Shown one piece after another: positions 54,251 through 64,000 of a DNA stretch of 64,000 bases. The number at the start of each line of letters is the position of its first letter. Position 1 is the first letter of the stretch. The position numbers were made by a program, and so were the translations under genes. This DNA is from Aphanomyces cochlioides (lineage: Eukaryota > Oomycota > Saprolegniomycetes > Saprolegniales > Verrucalvaceae), in contig JAHQRK010000015.1 of NCBI GenBank assembly GCA_019828595.1, positions 1,240,001 through 1,304,000 on the forward strand, written 5' to 3'. Under the pieces are notes generated by a model. It saw only the letters and a program-made list of their open reading frames with translations. It made no database searches and was not told the DNA's origin.

Positions 54251-55459
54251 ATGGTCGACGCGTCGACGAGTCTCTTTGGCTGCGTGGAGCTTATGCGGCA
54301 GGTTATTCGATTCCAAGACGGACTTCCTGGCGTTCTACTGCCTCTAGCTGGCTGTATTCGATGCTCAATCTGCACTCAGTTTGATTTTGTGACTGATGAG
54401 AGCCATATGCATCGATCCATTCATGACGACCCAGCGATGAGAATGTGGTCCTTGACGTCGCTGCAGCACATGAAGCACAGCATGCCACGTTTTCTCTCCG
54501 ACAATGGCTATGAGAACCTGACTGTTTTACTCCAATACAAGCCGTCACTTGTCAATTGTCTGATAAGCTATGCAGCTAGTGACGCCGCCCAGCTCCAGCT
54601 CCTCCAGCGCCTTGTAAACTCTACCCCCTCTTCGATCACAACGCAAACACCGCCGTACGAACCAATGCATCCCTTGATCCTTGCTTCCAAGGTTGGCTTT
54701 GTCGATGCGATTTCGTTTCTCCTCGATTCTGGAGTCCTTGGCTCGACTGCAGCGATGGATGTAGCCGCCCAAGCAGGACAGATGAGCTCCATCACCTGCC
54801 TGCAGCGATACATGCTTGGCTGCTCGAGTGCTGCTCTACACAGTGCCGTGGAAAATGGCCACTGGGCTATCGCTCGCCATCTCATGAATGAACTCTTGGA
54901 TCCATGGACAGCTTTGTGGCATGCCGTCGAGACAGACTTGTACGACTTGGATCGCATGCCCATCTTGGAATCCGTTGTCGTGGAAGGTCCGTTGTGGATA
55001 GACGTCAAGGCAATCCGTGGCTCGGCAAAGTACTTGCACGTGACGCTCTCGGACGCGCCGTCCAAGCTCGTTTGTCGTCTCAATGGCGTCATGCTCCCTT
55101 TGCTTCCAGTCGACGGTCTGGCCTTGCTGCTGAGGCGAACAGCGTTGCCATACCGTCTGGACGTGATCGACACGGCAGTGCTGCATCGAGAGCAATGCTG
55201 GATCCACGATCTCGTCCAAGGCATGAAGGCCGATGCGTTTTGGACCGACTGTGACGAATTCGACATTGTCGTGCCATTGCAAATGCCATGTCGACGAGCG
55301 CGATCGAGTTCGAGTCGGTCGAATGCAAGCGCGAGAGGTCTCGATGTCATCTCCACGCGGTTGGTCCGCAAAGGAATGGCAGCCTCCATCGACGTCGAGA
55401 CTGATGACATGGACGACGAAGCGTGGGGTCTGCTCGCCCCTCAACTGAAGGCCACATGA
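54251..55459 (+). CDS. hypothetical protein with weak ankyrin-like repeats, 402 aa
   Basis: A single-exon frame from ATG 54251 (a TTG at 54224 lies upstream). The N-terminus has the helical head LFGCVELMRQVIRFQDGLPG, similar in position to the other ankyrin proteins here. Residues about 110-240 carry degenerate ankyrin units (PLILASKVGFVDAISFLLDS, AMDVAAQAGQMSSITCL, ALHSAVENGHWAIARHL). The C-terminal half has no repeats, with a Ser/Arg-rich linker and an acidic end. Function unknown. Confidence 0.82.
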   Translation: MVDASTSLFGCVELMRQVIRFQDGLPGVLLPLAGCIRCSICTQFDFVTDESHMHRSIHDDPAMRMWSLTSLQHMKHSMPRFLSDNGYENLTVLLQYKPSLVNCLISYAASDAAQLQLLQRLVNSTPSSITTQTPPYEPMHPLILASKVGFVDAISFLLDSGVLGSTAAMDVAAQAGQMSSITCLQRYMLGCSSAALHSAVENGHWAIARHLMNELLDPWTALWHAVETDLYDLDRMPILESVVVEGPLWIDVKAIRGSAKYLHVTLSDAPSKLVCRLNGVMLPLLPVDGLALLLRRTALPYRLDVIDTAVLHREQCWIHDLVQGMKADAFWTDCDEFDIVVPLQMPCRRARSSSSRSNASARGLDVISTRLVRKGMAASIDVETDDMDDEAWGLLAPQLKAT

Positions 55460-56213
55460 CGACTTGGACCGTTGGATCCAATCTGTCTTTCCTTCCTCCC
55501 AAGAGATCTCCATGTCACTGTTCTCACTATGGGATGTGTGGCTAGGAGTGATCGTTGGCAAGCTCTAGATGCATCTTATGGCCATCCAGCGTTGCTCCAC
55601 GTGGCTCTGCAGTGTAATCCCTGGACAAATCGAGAAGTTCAATTCCAGCTCGATCGTCAAGCCGAATGATGAACATGGGCGGGCCGTCTTGCGATATCAT
55701 GGCTTTGAGATGACTCTGGTCGTCGGGTTGACACTCTTCGTGCATACTTTTGGCCATGCGACCGCTGCGACTGCGGTGTTCCATCACTCGCCTTGCCGTA
55801 CTGTGTATGTGTACACTCATGGCTTGATTAGATGTTATCTTTGTGTGAGAATGTTGTCGTGGATGGTGTTCTTCGTGTGTCGCGTCGCGGCTTTCAGTTG
55901 CTTTCCATCTAGGAAGCCAGGGAAATGTGATAGAGAAGACTCTCGCTGCTCAGGAGACCGATTGGAAACTTCCCACGTGATCCAACACGACTGTCATGAC
56001 GTCCACGAGGAGAAAGTTGAGAGCCCACGAAACAAAATCAGACTTATTGCCATTTTGATACTTTCGAGTTAAGACCATGAGGTTGTTAAAGACTCCAAGG
56101 ACTACATTTTGAGCCATCATGCGTCTCGAAATTCAAAGTATTCATGGAGATATTGTCGATGGCGAACGGCGTCGGCGCAACATTTTGGAAATTTCTATTT
56201 TGAGTTTTATAAA
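55460..56213. other. spacer without a confident gene
   Basis: A plus-strand ORF of 168 codons (55569-56072) contains one hydrophobic stretch (MTLVVGLTLFVHTFG) but poor coding character elsewhere. Nothing else seen. Confidence 0.4.
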
Positions 56214-56489
56214 AGGGTGCGTCTGGCAAAATTTCAAAATCAATATGCCATTTTCAGCTAAATTGGGATCAACGATTTATGGCATATTCAAAATGGAGGT
56301 AAAACCTCTATTTCATAAAATAGCATTTTGGGAGCCTCCAGTGAGTATATCCCAACCAAAAATATTGGATTTGGTGCAAAACTCTTTGAGATAAACAAGT
56401 TCATATTTTGACCTCAATTATCGAATTTGGCCTCAAAATGGCATTTTGGGCCTATTTATTGTAATATTTTCGGTTGCCAGACGGGCCCT
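56214..56489. mobile_element. 276-bp MITE, deletion relative of the element at 23792-24884
   Basis: Ends AGGGTGCGTCTGGCAA and TTGCCAGACGGGCCCT. In inverted orientation it matches the first 29 bases and the last 240 bases of the 23.8-kb element, with about 800 bases of its middle missing. This is the expected structure of an internally deleted, non-autonomous copy. Confidence 0.85.
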
Positions 56490-56667
56490 AAAATCACCAT
56501 TCTTAGCTCTGTGCATTGATACTAATATTTAATCGAAAGTCACAACGGAAGTTATTGTCTTTTCAGCCAGATTTTGGACTTACGTGATGATTGGCCGATT
56601 TGATCGATCCATTTATTTGTACTGAACAATTTATAGTATACAATTATCAAAGCTATTCCCCTTGGAG

Positions 56668-57753
56668 ATGATTCTTGACGTCGTGCGCAGACAGCACGCA
56701 TCGAGGAACAACGTAATGCATGCACTTTATGCTTACTACTACCTTGGTATGAAGAAAATCGATGTTGCAAGACTCTTCCACAAGTCTATGTCAACGGTAT
56801 CATCATGGATTCAAATCTACGAAGAAACTGGGGATTATGCAAGAAAGAAATGCGCTCGAGATGGTCAGTTTTCAAGGGACCAGCGCAAGTGGCTTGTTGA
56901 GTATTTTGAAAAGCGACCAATGTCATTTTTGGACGAAGCTAAGCTGGCGTTTGAGGTGAAGTTTCGACGATACATATCGTTGTCGTCTGTATGGAATATC
57001 ATCCACAATCATGGTCTGACGTGGAAAGTCTTGGAAAGACGCGCAATTCATATCAAACAACACGACATTCAACGGTATTTTATGGAGTTGTCATCACTGG
57101 ATTGGTCCCATTTGAACATCCAATTCCTCGATGAAGTCAGCTTTGACTCAAGAGGAATGCTGCGAAAGCGCGGCTATGCAATGAAAGGCAAAAAACTTTG
57201 TTTCCGTGGTGAATTTCAGCGAAAGCCAAGAGTCTCTTTGCTTTGTTTCCTCGACGTCTCGGGTATGGTTGAAGTATTTGACACGATTAGAACCTTTGAC
57301 CGTGCCAAGTTCGTTGATTGTTGCGAAGCTCGTGCAAAGTCTGTTCAACCATACCCTGGACGCTCGTCGATTTGGATTTTAGACGGAGCCCGTATACATT
57401 GCCATGCCGATATTGTTTATTTTCTACGTGGGCGTGGCATTGTTCCGATATTCCTTCCCGCATACTGCCCTTTTTACAACCCGATTGAATATGTTTTTGG
57501 GTTGATAAAAAAGTCGTTCAAGCGGCATTACAAGGAGTCATTGACCAAGGATTTGATGCAATTCATCATGAGCATCATGAAAACATTCAAATCATTTGAC
57601 ACATCTCGTATCTTCGAGCATTGTGGATACACAAAGCAAGGTCGATTCAATCCCTCCAAACGCCTTGTAGATGAAGGATCCAAATCTGAAGAAATCAATG
57701 ACAACATGTTGGATTATGTTCCATGCAATGAAGACAACGATCGAGCAGATTAG
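56668..57753 (+). CDS. Tc1-like transposase with DD34E triad, 361 aa
   Basis: An intact frame from ATG 56668. The N-terminal helix-turn-helix reads YYYLGMKKIDVARLFHKSMS, with a second DNA-binding unit up to about residue 120. The DDE core is complete: first Asp in NIQFLDEVSFDSRG, second in WILDGARIHCH, Glu in FYNPIEYVFG, with 34 residues between the last two (DD34E). No stop or frameshift, so the protein could be active. Terminal repeats were not recognised within reach. A convergent ORF follows 63 bases downstream. Confidence 0.9.
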   Translation: MILDVVRRQHASRNNVMHALYAYYYLGMKKIDVARLFHKSMSTVSSWIQIYEETGDYARKKCARDGQFSRDQRKWLVEYFEKRPMSFLDEAKLAFEVKFRRYISLSSVWNIIHNHGLTWKVLERRAIHIKQHDIQRYFMELSSLDWSHLNIQFLDEVSFDSRGMLRKRGYAMKGKKLCFRGEFQRKPRVSLLCFLDVSGMVEVFDTIRTFDRAKFVDCCEARAKSVQPYPGRSSIWILDGARIHCHADIVYFLRGRGIVPIFLPAYCPFYNPIEYVFGLIKKSFKRHYKESLTKDLMQFIMSIMKTFKSFDTSRIFEHCGYTKQGRFNPSKRLVDEGSKSEEINDNMLDYVPCNEDNDRAD

Positions 57754-57816
57754 AACTCAGTTAAGCTTTATTTTAAAGCGACTCAAATCATTACCAGTGA
57801 TTAAGTCTAATATGCA

Positions 57817-58827
57817 TTAAGGATCAAAGGCATCACTTTCTTCATCATCACATTGATTGTGGTCTTCATCGTCAAGGTTTGGAATATTGTGTATCAATGA
57901 AACCAAATCTGTTCGTGTAGACACCGGGGCTATCTCCTGCCGGAAGCCTTCAATTATACGACGCTTCGCTCTAAGTGCTGTCTCACTTGTTTCAATACGC
58001 GACACAACATCGTTCACACACTTTTTCAAAGTGTCCAAGTCTTGCAAGCAAGATTCCACCACATCAAGAGCTACTGTGAGACTGTTTTGCAAATTTTGAT
58101 TTCTCTCTTGGGCACAATTGGGAATTGGGTCGAAAAGATGAAGCATGGTTGCCGGAGGTGGGTTTGAAACATGAATGGCGTGTTGAAATACAGGCGCCTT
58201 CAAAATATGCGCCGCCCACATTCTCCAATTTGCTTCATATGATGTGTAAACTGATCCCCATTTTTCTTTCAGTTGGGCGACCATTTGAGCATGAGCACTC
58301 TCTGCAGCTGCGCCAGCTCTGTCTTGAATTTGAGGTTCAATGCATTGCTCACGCAACATTTGCAAATCTGTCCCTGTACTGACGTGGATTCCCCACGCGA
58401 GTACAGTGATTGAGAACGTGTCATTTCGATGATCTGATATGTATCGATTTGCTTGAGCTTGACTTCCAGGCTTGAAAAAGTACCGCCCCATTTTGATGGA
58501 TATAAAGGAGTCAAAATCATTCAAAGTGGGCTTTTCGGTGTCAACTGTCCAAACATGGGGTTCGCCCTCATATGTAGCCTTAAATTGAATGTGGGGTAGG
58601 CAATGTTGAAAGATGAGTTCTTTGAGAGCTGCCCAACTCGACCCTTCAAACACATGCTGCGGTAATCGCTTGCCCTTGCTGTCTCGACCACAGACAGTGT
58701 TCTTGACATTTATATCTGCTCGCAACGAGAATAAGGGCTCATTTGGTATTCCAACCGGAGTTGCGTCTGGAATTGGAGACGATCGTGTCGAGTAGCGATG
58801 CTGGTGCGGGGGTGTTGGTGCTGACAC
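57817..58827 (-). CDS. hypothetical protein convergent with the transposase, 336 codons
   Basis: An uninterrupted frame with strong coding character. After a Pro/Ser-rich start comes FEGSSWAALKELIFQHCLPH, then VWTVDTEKPTLNDFDSFISI and KPGSQAQANRYISDHRNDTF, then a long helical part with coiled-coil pattern and an acidic end (DDEDHNQCDDEESDAFD). The frame opens with GTG at 58827 and a TGA lies two codons upstream, so the true start or an upstream exon is not known. Similar accessory proteins appear linked to mobile elements in related genomes as far as I recall; it may belong to the same element as the transposase. Confidence 0.7.
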   Translation of the reverse strand: MSAPTPPHQHRYSTRSSPIPDATPVGIPNEPLFSLRADINVKNTVCGRDSKGKRLPQHVFEGSSWAALKELIFQHCLPHIQFKATYEGEPHVWTVDTEKPTLNDFDSFISIKMGRYFFKPGSQAQANRYISDHRNDTFSITVLAWGIHVSTGTDLQMLREQCIEPQIQDRAGAAAESAHAQMVAQLKEKWGSVYTSYEANWRMWAAHILKAPVFQHAIHVSNPPPATMLHLFDPIPNCAQERNQNLQNSLTVALDVVESCLQDLDTLKKCVNDVVSRIETSETALRAKRRIIEGFRQEIAPVSTRTDLVSLIHNIPNLDDEDHNQCDDEESDAFDP

Positions 58828-60567
58828 CTTTCAAATTGCGGGGAATAATATTTAACGATTTTGATTGGATATTCATCAATATTTTCTGAGATTATGATTG
58901 GCTGTTCGTATCTGCCGATTCTTCTGCCGATTGTCGTCACAACAATATTGAAATTAAGATAAACAGTTGGGCACCCTATACAATTCCATCTATGGAACAA
59001 TTTTTCAATTCTATTTTTCTCGAATATAAGTTTTCAAAAGGTAAAAACTTTGAAGTCAATTATCTCGAGAATAAATTTATAGAGGAAGACCGATTTTGTT
59101 TCAGTTGGTGTACAACGAGCGACAGGCAAGCTTGATTGCGGTCCCATCCACAAACAATGGCGGTTCATGTCGCGAGAGCGTACAGTAGTTGCCGCGGCTG
59201 GATTTCTGCAACCCATCGTCAACCTTATCGCCCCTATCATCCCATAACGTTAACACACGAGGAGATTGACAAGAGAGGAGTTCCAAACGACGACCGACTG
59301 CGATGGCAACTTCGGAAATGTGTGGAAGCGCAGCACAGCTCACCAGCTCGAATCGTGATGATCTAACGTTAGACGGCCACTGGGATCCCAGACATCGCGC
59401 TCTCCCGTCGACTTGTCTGGGCGTCCAACGTCGCCATCCATACAAAAGAGTGTCGTAGGCTTCTGGACTGGTTATCTGTCGTTTGCGGAGCCGAGAACGT
59501 TGACGGGGATCGATGGAGATGGCCTGAAATCCCCATCGAGTCGAGGCTGTGCTCGTCTTACTCACGCATCAAAGGGACGACACACGACCGTATGCTTCGA
59601 TTGGAAACATCGGTTCATGGAGAGACGATATGTCATGCCATCGTGAAACTCCCATCTGTTCGTGTGTACATGGATTCATACTCTCGTCAGAGACAGGGAA
59701 TTGAGCCTCGCACTGAGTCGGGACGACAACCTCATCACGAAAACAGTAAGCGTTCGTCGTGTTACCAGAACGCTTTCTCACTTCACCACTGGATTCCTCA
59801 CAGGACGCTTCACATGGAGTCGCAGAAAATTGTTCGTTCTCGCACACACATTCAACGTTGGAAGAAAAGTGCACATCTCGCTCTTGGCGGCTTTTTATGG
59901 AACTGACGTCGACAAACAGATCCATACATCCGACGAACACGCACCATTCTCATCGACGCAGCGTGTCCATCCAACACACAGCGCCGCCGCCCATCCATAT
60001 GAACGTGCGGTGCGTTCATGGCTCTGTCGCGAATGTTGTTGCGAGGCAATTGTTGTATGGAATTGTTTAACTCACAGACCAATCAAACTACTCCATTTTC
60101 AATTCTAGATATTTGATTAGCTAAAATTCAAAATGGAGATTCCACCATGGATTTGAGGCCTTAGCAAGAGACTTGGTGCGAGCTACGAACGCCACACAAA
60201 GAAAAGTTAGATGAGAGGCATATCGCGTTGGATGCAGGGCGATGGAGGCCGTTGATCGCTTTCAATCCTCGATTGAATCTTAGGATATCCGGTTAATTAT
60301 CCGGATATCATCTCCTCCCTGTTGGACCATGGACGGTCGCCATGAGCATTGTCGCTGGCGGGACTGTCCAAGTCGGGAATAAACGCCTCTAGGAATCAAT
60401 CTTGGAACCGAGAAAGGGCGAATATGAGGAGACAAAGTATGAAGAAAGGACATTGTAAGAGGTAGGACGAGATGTACGTGCATAGAAAGCTGAATTGGCC
60501 GTAGAATGGGATGGAGTGAGTCATGTCCTACATTGACCTGTCGTGAGATGGACGACAGCGCTGTACC
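58828..60567. other. 1.7-kb stretch without a confident gene
   Basis: 58828-59100 is AT-rich with two CCAAT-type boxes. From 59100 to 60070 the base composition is coding-like and overlapping ORFs occur on both strands (minus 59101-59565 and 59569-59940; plus 59592-60108). The plus frame has TGRFTWSRRKLFVLAHTF; the minus frame has RRLELLSCQSPRVLTLW. No domain or consistent splice model, so a decayed gene is the most likely content. Confidence 0.4.
60284..60309. promoter_or_regulatory. paired TATCCGG motif upstream of the START-type gene
   Basis: GATATCCGGTTAATTATCC followed by GGATATC: two copies of the motif, the whole nearly palindromic, 260 bases before the ATG at 60568. Confidence 0.45.
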
Positions 60568-62112
60568 ATGCACACAAAGGAATATATAGCCGACACTATT
60601 CAGTTCGAGGGGATGGAGAGCGCGCAGACCAAGAAGAACCGCAATGCGCTGTCGGCGGCGATCAAAAGGCTCGGAGAAGTGGAAGCAGGCCGGCTTGTAG
60701 CTGCGTTTATGGCGCTAGATCACAACTGCAAGAAGGATTGGGCCGCGGGAAACCACATGATTGCGAAATTGCTCGACGATGGCTTTTCCCACAACCAGAT
60801 CCGACAACTCTTGCGTGTCGGCGGTACACGCATCCGACGTATTACAAAGGAAATGGCCGCCAGGTTTGGCGATGAACACACAGATGATGACGATTTGAAC
60901 CCTACCGACGACGACGACGACCAGGATGAAGCCGAAGCCCGCGCACTGCGATTTGAAATCAAGCAGCTTGAAGCACGTCTATCACAGCGTCGCTCGAACA
61001 AGTCGAGATCGCTCCAGTTACCATGGAAAGACATTGCACAGGTCATGGAAGGCATGCGACACGCGTCGACTTCCGATCGACGTCTCCTAGTCAGTCAACT
61101 CCAAGCGAACCGCCGACTTGCGCCGTTTTTGCTTCAATGGGCTGCACAGCATCACCTCCAGGTGCGATCGTATGAGGATATCGAGGTATTCACATGGAAT
61201 GTGATTTGTAGGCGCCAGTGGTGACAAGTAAATCGACTCCATTTCAACTCAGCCACGCGAATATTGTTGCCAATCCAACGGCTCGTACGCAAACGCTCGA
61301 CTGGCTCAGTCAGTCGGTCTACCACAACATGGACCGCTTGTATCAGCGATATCACTACCCTCCGAATGTCACTGGGCGCCATTTTGATGGTTTTTATGAT
61401 TTCTCCGACCCAGATTTCCTCCGCGTGGTTCGTCATCAAATAGACCTTCCCGTGCCGCTCGAAGTCGCCTTCCCAATGTTCAAGGAAGGCTACATCGACC
61501 GCCAGAGCTTTCGGTCACCCTCTCCGAAAGTCATGAATGAAATTCGTCAATATTTTCAAGTCCAAACCCTCGACGAAGAGGTCGTTTGAGAGGTTTTATC
61601 TCGGTTGCTCAAATCGTTGTTGTTCCATTAGGCTCGTCGTGTCGTGTCGCCTCACATGTGGTATATCAATCGCAAAAGTCTCGTTTCAGGCTATGAAGAC
61701 AAGCTCCTGTTTCGTGTCTTCTTTGAAGAGAATCGCGTCGTTGTCGCGGGCCAAACAGTCTATGCCGACGAACTTATCCCCAAGGGAAAAAGCACAGAAA
61801 CCAAACTTGTCATCATGTATGCGACCTCCCCCGATGCCTTCAACGATTGAATCGTCCCCTAGGTTGGTGTTGGAGCGATTGGAAAATGGCCACACGCGCA
61901 TGCGTTGCTTGTCGCTCACGCCGCCAAAACTCAAGCGGGACGGCTATTACTCTCTCGAAGAAGAAGCGCTCGAAGAGGGCTTGGACTTGTCCAACTGCCC
62001 CGAGGAACTGAAAGAATCCAAGTTTGAACAGCACATGGCCGTCAAAATGGCCCAAGGGTGTCACAGCATTGACGAATACTTCAATGGTGTCTTCAGCCCC
62101 ATCTTGGTCTAG
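60568..62112 (+). CDS. START-type oomycete protein with a one-base frameshift
   Basis: Three exons, 60568-61161, 61212-61580 and 61632-62112, introns of 50 and 51 bases. The N-terminal third contains a helix-turn-helix-like part (HMIAKLLDDGFSHNQIRQLL), an acidic run of Asp, a coiled coil (ALRFEIKQLEARLSQRR) and the PWKDIAQVMEGMRHAS segment. The C-terminal part has the fold typical of the large START/M96-like family of oomycetes: VPLEVAFPMFKEGYIDRQSF, MWYINRKSLVSGYEDKLLF and RCLSLTPPKLKRDGYYSLEE. Near 61847-61850 the frame runs into TGA, while the next frame continues to 62112; exon 3 is one base too long (481). A single inserted base, or a sequencing error, is the simplest reading; the gene otherwise looks intact (about 480 aa). 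Confidence 0.75.
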
Positions 62113-62591
62113 TCTCTCTCGTCTTTTCTTGTTGATATTATAAAGTAGTCTTATTGCATTCACACCTGCTGCTCCTCTCCTGCCGCATGTCCCCCAGCGG
62201 CGGCACTATCGTAGCACCTTCGTGGGGTGTGAGACTGCTCACGCATGCCGACTGAGCTCATTCCACGTATGAAAAACCGATCTACATGGAAAGACAGTGT
62301 TGAAATGATGCTCAAGGCGCATTGCGCGTCGAGCTGGACGTGCTATCTCGTCACGATGAGCTGCGTGGATGCCCTTGATTCGTATCTCCTCAAGGAAAGA
62401 TGTCAAGGGTTGACAACTTGTATCTCGTCGACTTGGTCCACGACTTGCAAAGTCCATGGCGGATGTATCTGGCTTGGAGAGGATTCACCGCCGAGCGCCG
62501 CACTCTGACGCCTTGCTCCACCTCCAGTTGGACTTGCCCATCTTTCCCCATCCTTGATCGTTCGATGAAACCGACAGGAGCAGTTTCACAT
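62113..62591. other. spacer without a confident gene
   Basis: Short ORFs on both strands; a plus-strand one at 62245 (WKDSVEMMLKAHCASSWTCY) is protein-like but could not be extended or spliced. Confidence 0.4.
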
Positions 62592-64000
62592 ATGTCGGTG
62601 GCAAGTACATCAGCAGTAGACGCTCTGAACGCCCAAGTCGATGCGGCCAAAGTCGACGTGCTCAAGAAGCGCATCGACGAGCTTCAGGCCGAGAACGAAC
62701 AGCTTCGGCTCCTCCACCAGAAGAGCGAGAAGGAAACGCACGAATTCGTCGCGTACTTTCAGAGGGAGCTCGGCGCTCGTGAAAAGGTTGGCATCGTCGT
62801 GCGTGCGCTCATTCTCTCTCTTAGGTCACGACGAAGCTGAGCGAGGATTTGAGTGAAGCCAAGACGCGTTTCCATGACGAGACGGATCAACTCAAGGCGA
62901 AATTCGACTCGGAGACCAAACAACTCGTCCACACGGCCAAAGTCGTCGAGCAAACGCTGTCCGACAAGCTCAAAATCGCCCAAGAAGACTTGTCCAAGCT
63001 GGAAATCTTCCGCGATATGAAGCAGTCGCTCGAAGCCAAGCTCGAGTCGCTCAGCGAGACGCTGGAAGCCGAGCGAGCGGCCCACCGCGACGCCATCAGC
63101 GCATTGGAGCGGAAATTCCTCGAGGAGAAAGCGCGTCACCAGAAAGAAACGGACAAACGCATTGAAAAGATCAAGCAGCAGTCGCGGGAAGATGCTCGCA
63201 ATGTCTTGGACGCCGACACGCGCAAAATCGTCACCGACAACAAACGCATGGGCGATGAATTGCGGTACGTTCTGCCCGTCGTCGTCGTTGTCGCCGTGGA
63301 GCTCATCGTGGCGCAGCTTTCAGCTCCAGACGACGGACGAGTTGACGCGCGAAAAGTCGATGCTCGAGAACGCCAACAAAGCGCTCAAGCGAGAAATCCA
63401 AATGCATCTTGACAAGGAGCTGGAATATGCCAAGTATGGCCAAAAGCAGACGCGGGAGATCAAGCAGCTCCAGGTACACCGACGAGAGCCGCCGCGGCGA
63501 CCGCCGCTTGGGCCAAGATGGAGCTCAAGTTGTTGTCGTAGGCCAAGGTGAAGACGTTGGAGAAGTCCCTCGGCGACATTGTGCACAGTTTTGAGAAGGA
63601 GAAGCATCTCCTGACCATGAAAACCGAGAAAGAAGTAGATGGACTTCCATCGCGGCGGCTAATTTTGTGAACTTTGTAGCTCGATGATGTGAGCGTCGAC
63701 GCGGAAGGACTTCGCAAGCTCGTCAAGTTGAAAAACAAAGAGCTCCGCAACATGAAACGCCTTGCACAGGCCATTCTGGACCAGCGCACGGACGTACATG
63801 ATGCTGCAGATGGCGTCCTTGGCCTTCTAAGTGTGACGCATGTCTAGGTCGAGCAGTTCTTCCTCGACTCGCTCGAGCTCGTCAAGTCGGAAATGCTCCA
63901 AGAGCGCAAACGGATCGTCCAAGCCGAGAAATTGCAAGACGCCCAACTGGTACGCCTTGGACGATGAGGAACGACTGACGTCTCCTGCTTGTCTAGACAC
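62592..64000 (+). CDS. BBOF1-like basal-body coiled-coil protein, partial at 3-prime end
   Basis: Exons 62592-62786, 62825-63264, 63317-63473, 63542-63634, 63680-63793, 63848-63949 and the start of a seventh at 63997; introns 38-68 bases, all phases close; 232 codons are followed by more beyond the window. Nearly all of it is coiled coil (VDVLKKRIDELQAENEQLRL onward). The segment RKLVKLKNKELRNMKRLAQA followed by ILDQRTDVEQFFLDSLELVK is like the conserved part of basal body-orientation factor 1 (CCDC176), which links basal bodies to microtubules in ciliated cells. The name rests on this segment; another ciliary coiled-coil protein is possible. The gene continues past 64000. Confidence 0.72.

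Noticed and set aside
55569..56072. 168-codon ORF as a membrane protein gene
   Set aside because: Only one hydrophobic stretch, poor codon pattern, no family; not supported as a gene.
61632..62112. a short intron restoring the frame of the START-type gene near 61849
   Set aside because: The only available GT-AG pairs would remove conserved residues or leave an intron under 25 bases.
1..64000. bacterial operons, riboswitches, or prophage
   Set aside because: Introns, eukaryotic ribosomal and nuclear-pore genes and eukaryotic transposons show nuclear eukaryotic DNA throughout.

Overview
The window is nuclear DNA of a eukaryote, most likely a saprolegnialean oomycete (Aphanomyces-like). Reasons: genes are split by very short GT-AG introns (about 38-55 bases, one of 135), coding GC is high while spacers are AT-rich, two genes belong to the flagellar/basal-body set (RABL2, BBOF1-like), oomycete-style short ankyrin repeats and a START-type gene are present, and pogo, Tc1/mariner, PIF-like and Crypton transposable elements are all found. 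The genus is an inference; no marker in the window proves it.

Layout. 1-3.2 kb: decayed minus-strand coding sequence. 3.4-8.4 kb: small orphan gene, Rieske subunit of complex III, a 75-bp palindrome, ribosomal protein S13, an aspartyl-hydroxylase-like dioxygenase. 8.7-10.5 kb: decayed Tc1/mariner element with a DD82E triad. 10.6-13.9 kb: a BCDIN3D-type RNA methyltransferase carrying a dsRNA-binding domain inside its catalytic fold, then a large membrane glycoprotein. 14.1-17.9 kb: a MITE and a nested mobile-element complex (pogo element and a near-perfect 1-kb fold-back with a tRNA-like head) sitting in the promoter of a nucleotide-sugar transporter (18.0-19.1 kb). 19.5-21.7 kb: DUF218 protein and a broken lipase. 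21.7-26.4 kb: elements nested inside elements. 26.9-28.6 kb: ankyrin pseudogene. 29.3-30.9 kb: intact eight-exon lipase, paralogue of the broken one. 31.6-33.3 kb: divergent pair of small secreted cysteine-rich genes, one frameshifted. 33.9-37.4 kb: twelve-exon PPR-like helical-repeat gene. 38.1-42.7 kb: 4.6-kb element with about 215-bp inverted ends, holding a nuclease-like gene and a decayed Crypton tyrosine recombinase. 43.5-52.9 kb: ABCG half-transporter, SRPBCC-like and profilin-like small genes, RABL2, an NT-C2 protein, Nup85 and an ankyrin-like protein. 53.7-58.8 kb: pogo remnant, orphan gene, MITE, intact DD34E transposase with a convergent companion ORF. 60.6-62.1 kb: START-type gene with a one-base frameshift. 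62.6 kb to the end: BBOF1-like coiled-coil gene, running off the window.

How it works together. Housekeeping genes (complex III, ribosome, nuclear pore, flagellum) alternate with accessory stretches made of mobile elements and decaying paralogues. A palindromic motif, TATCCGGATA, recurs in front of several unrelated genes and looks like a shared promoter element; in the sugar-transporter promoter a cluster of these sites has been split by the mobile-element insertion. Exon structures were derived by hand from reading-frame continuity, GT-AG borders and family similarity, and have not been checked against transcripts.
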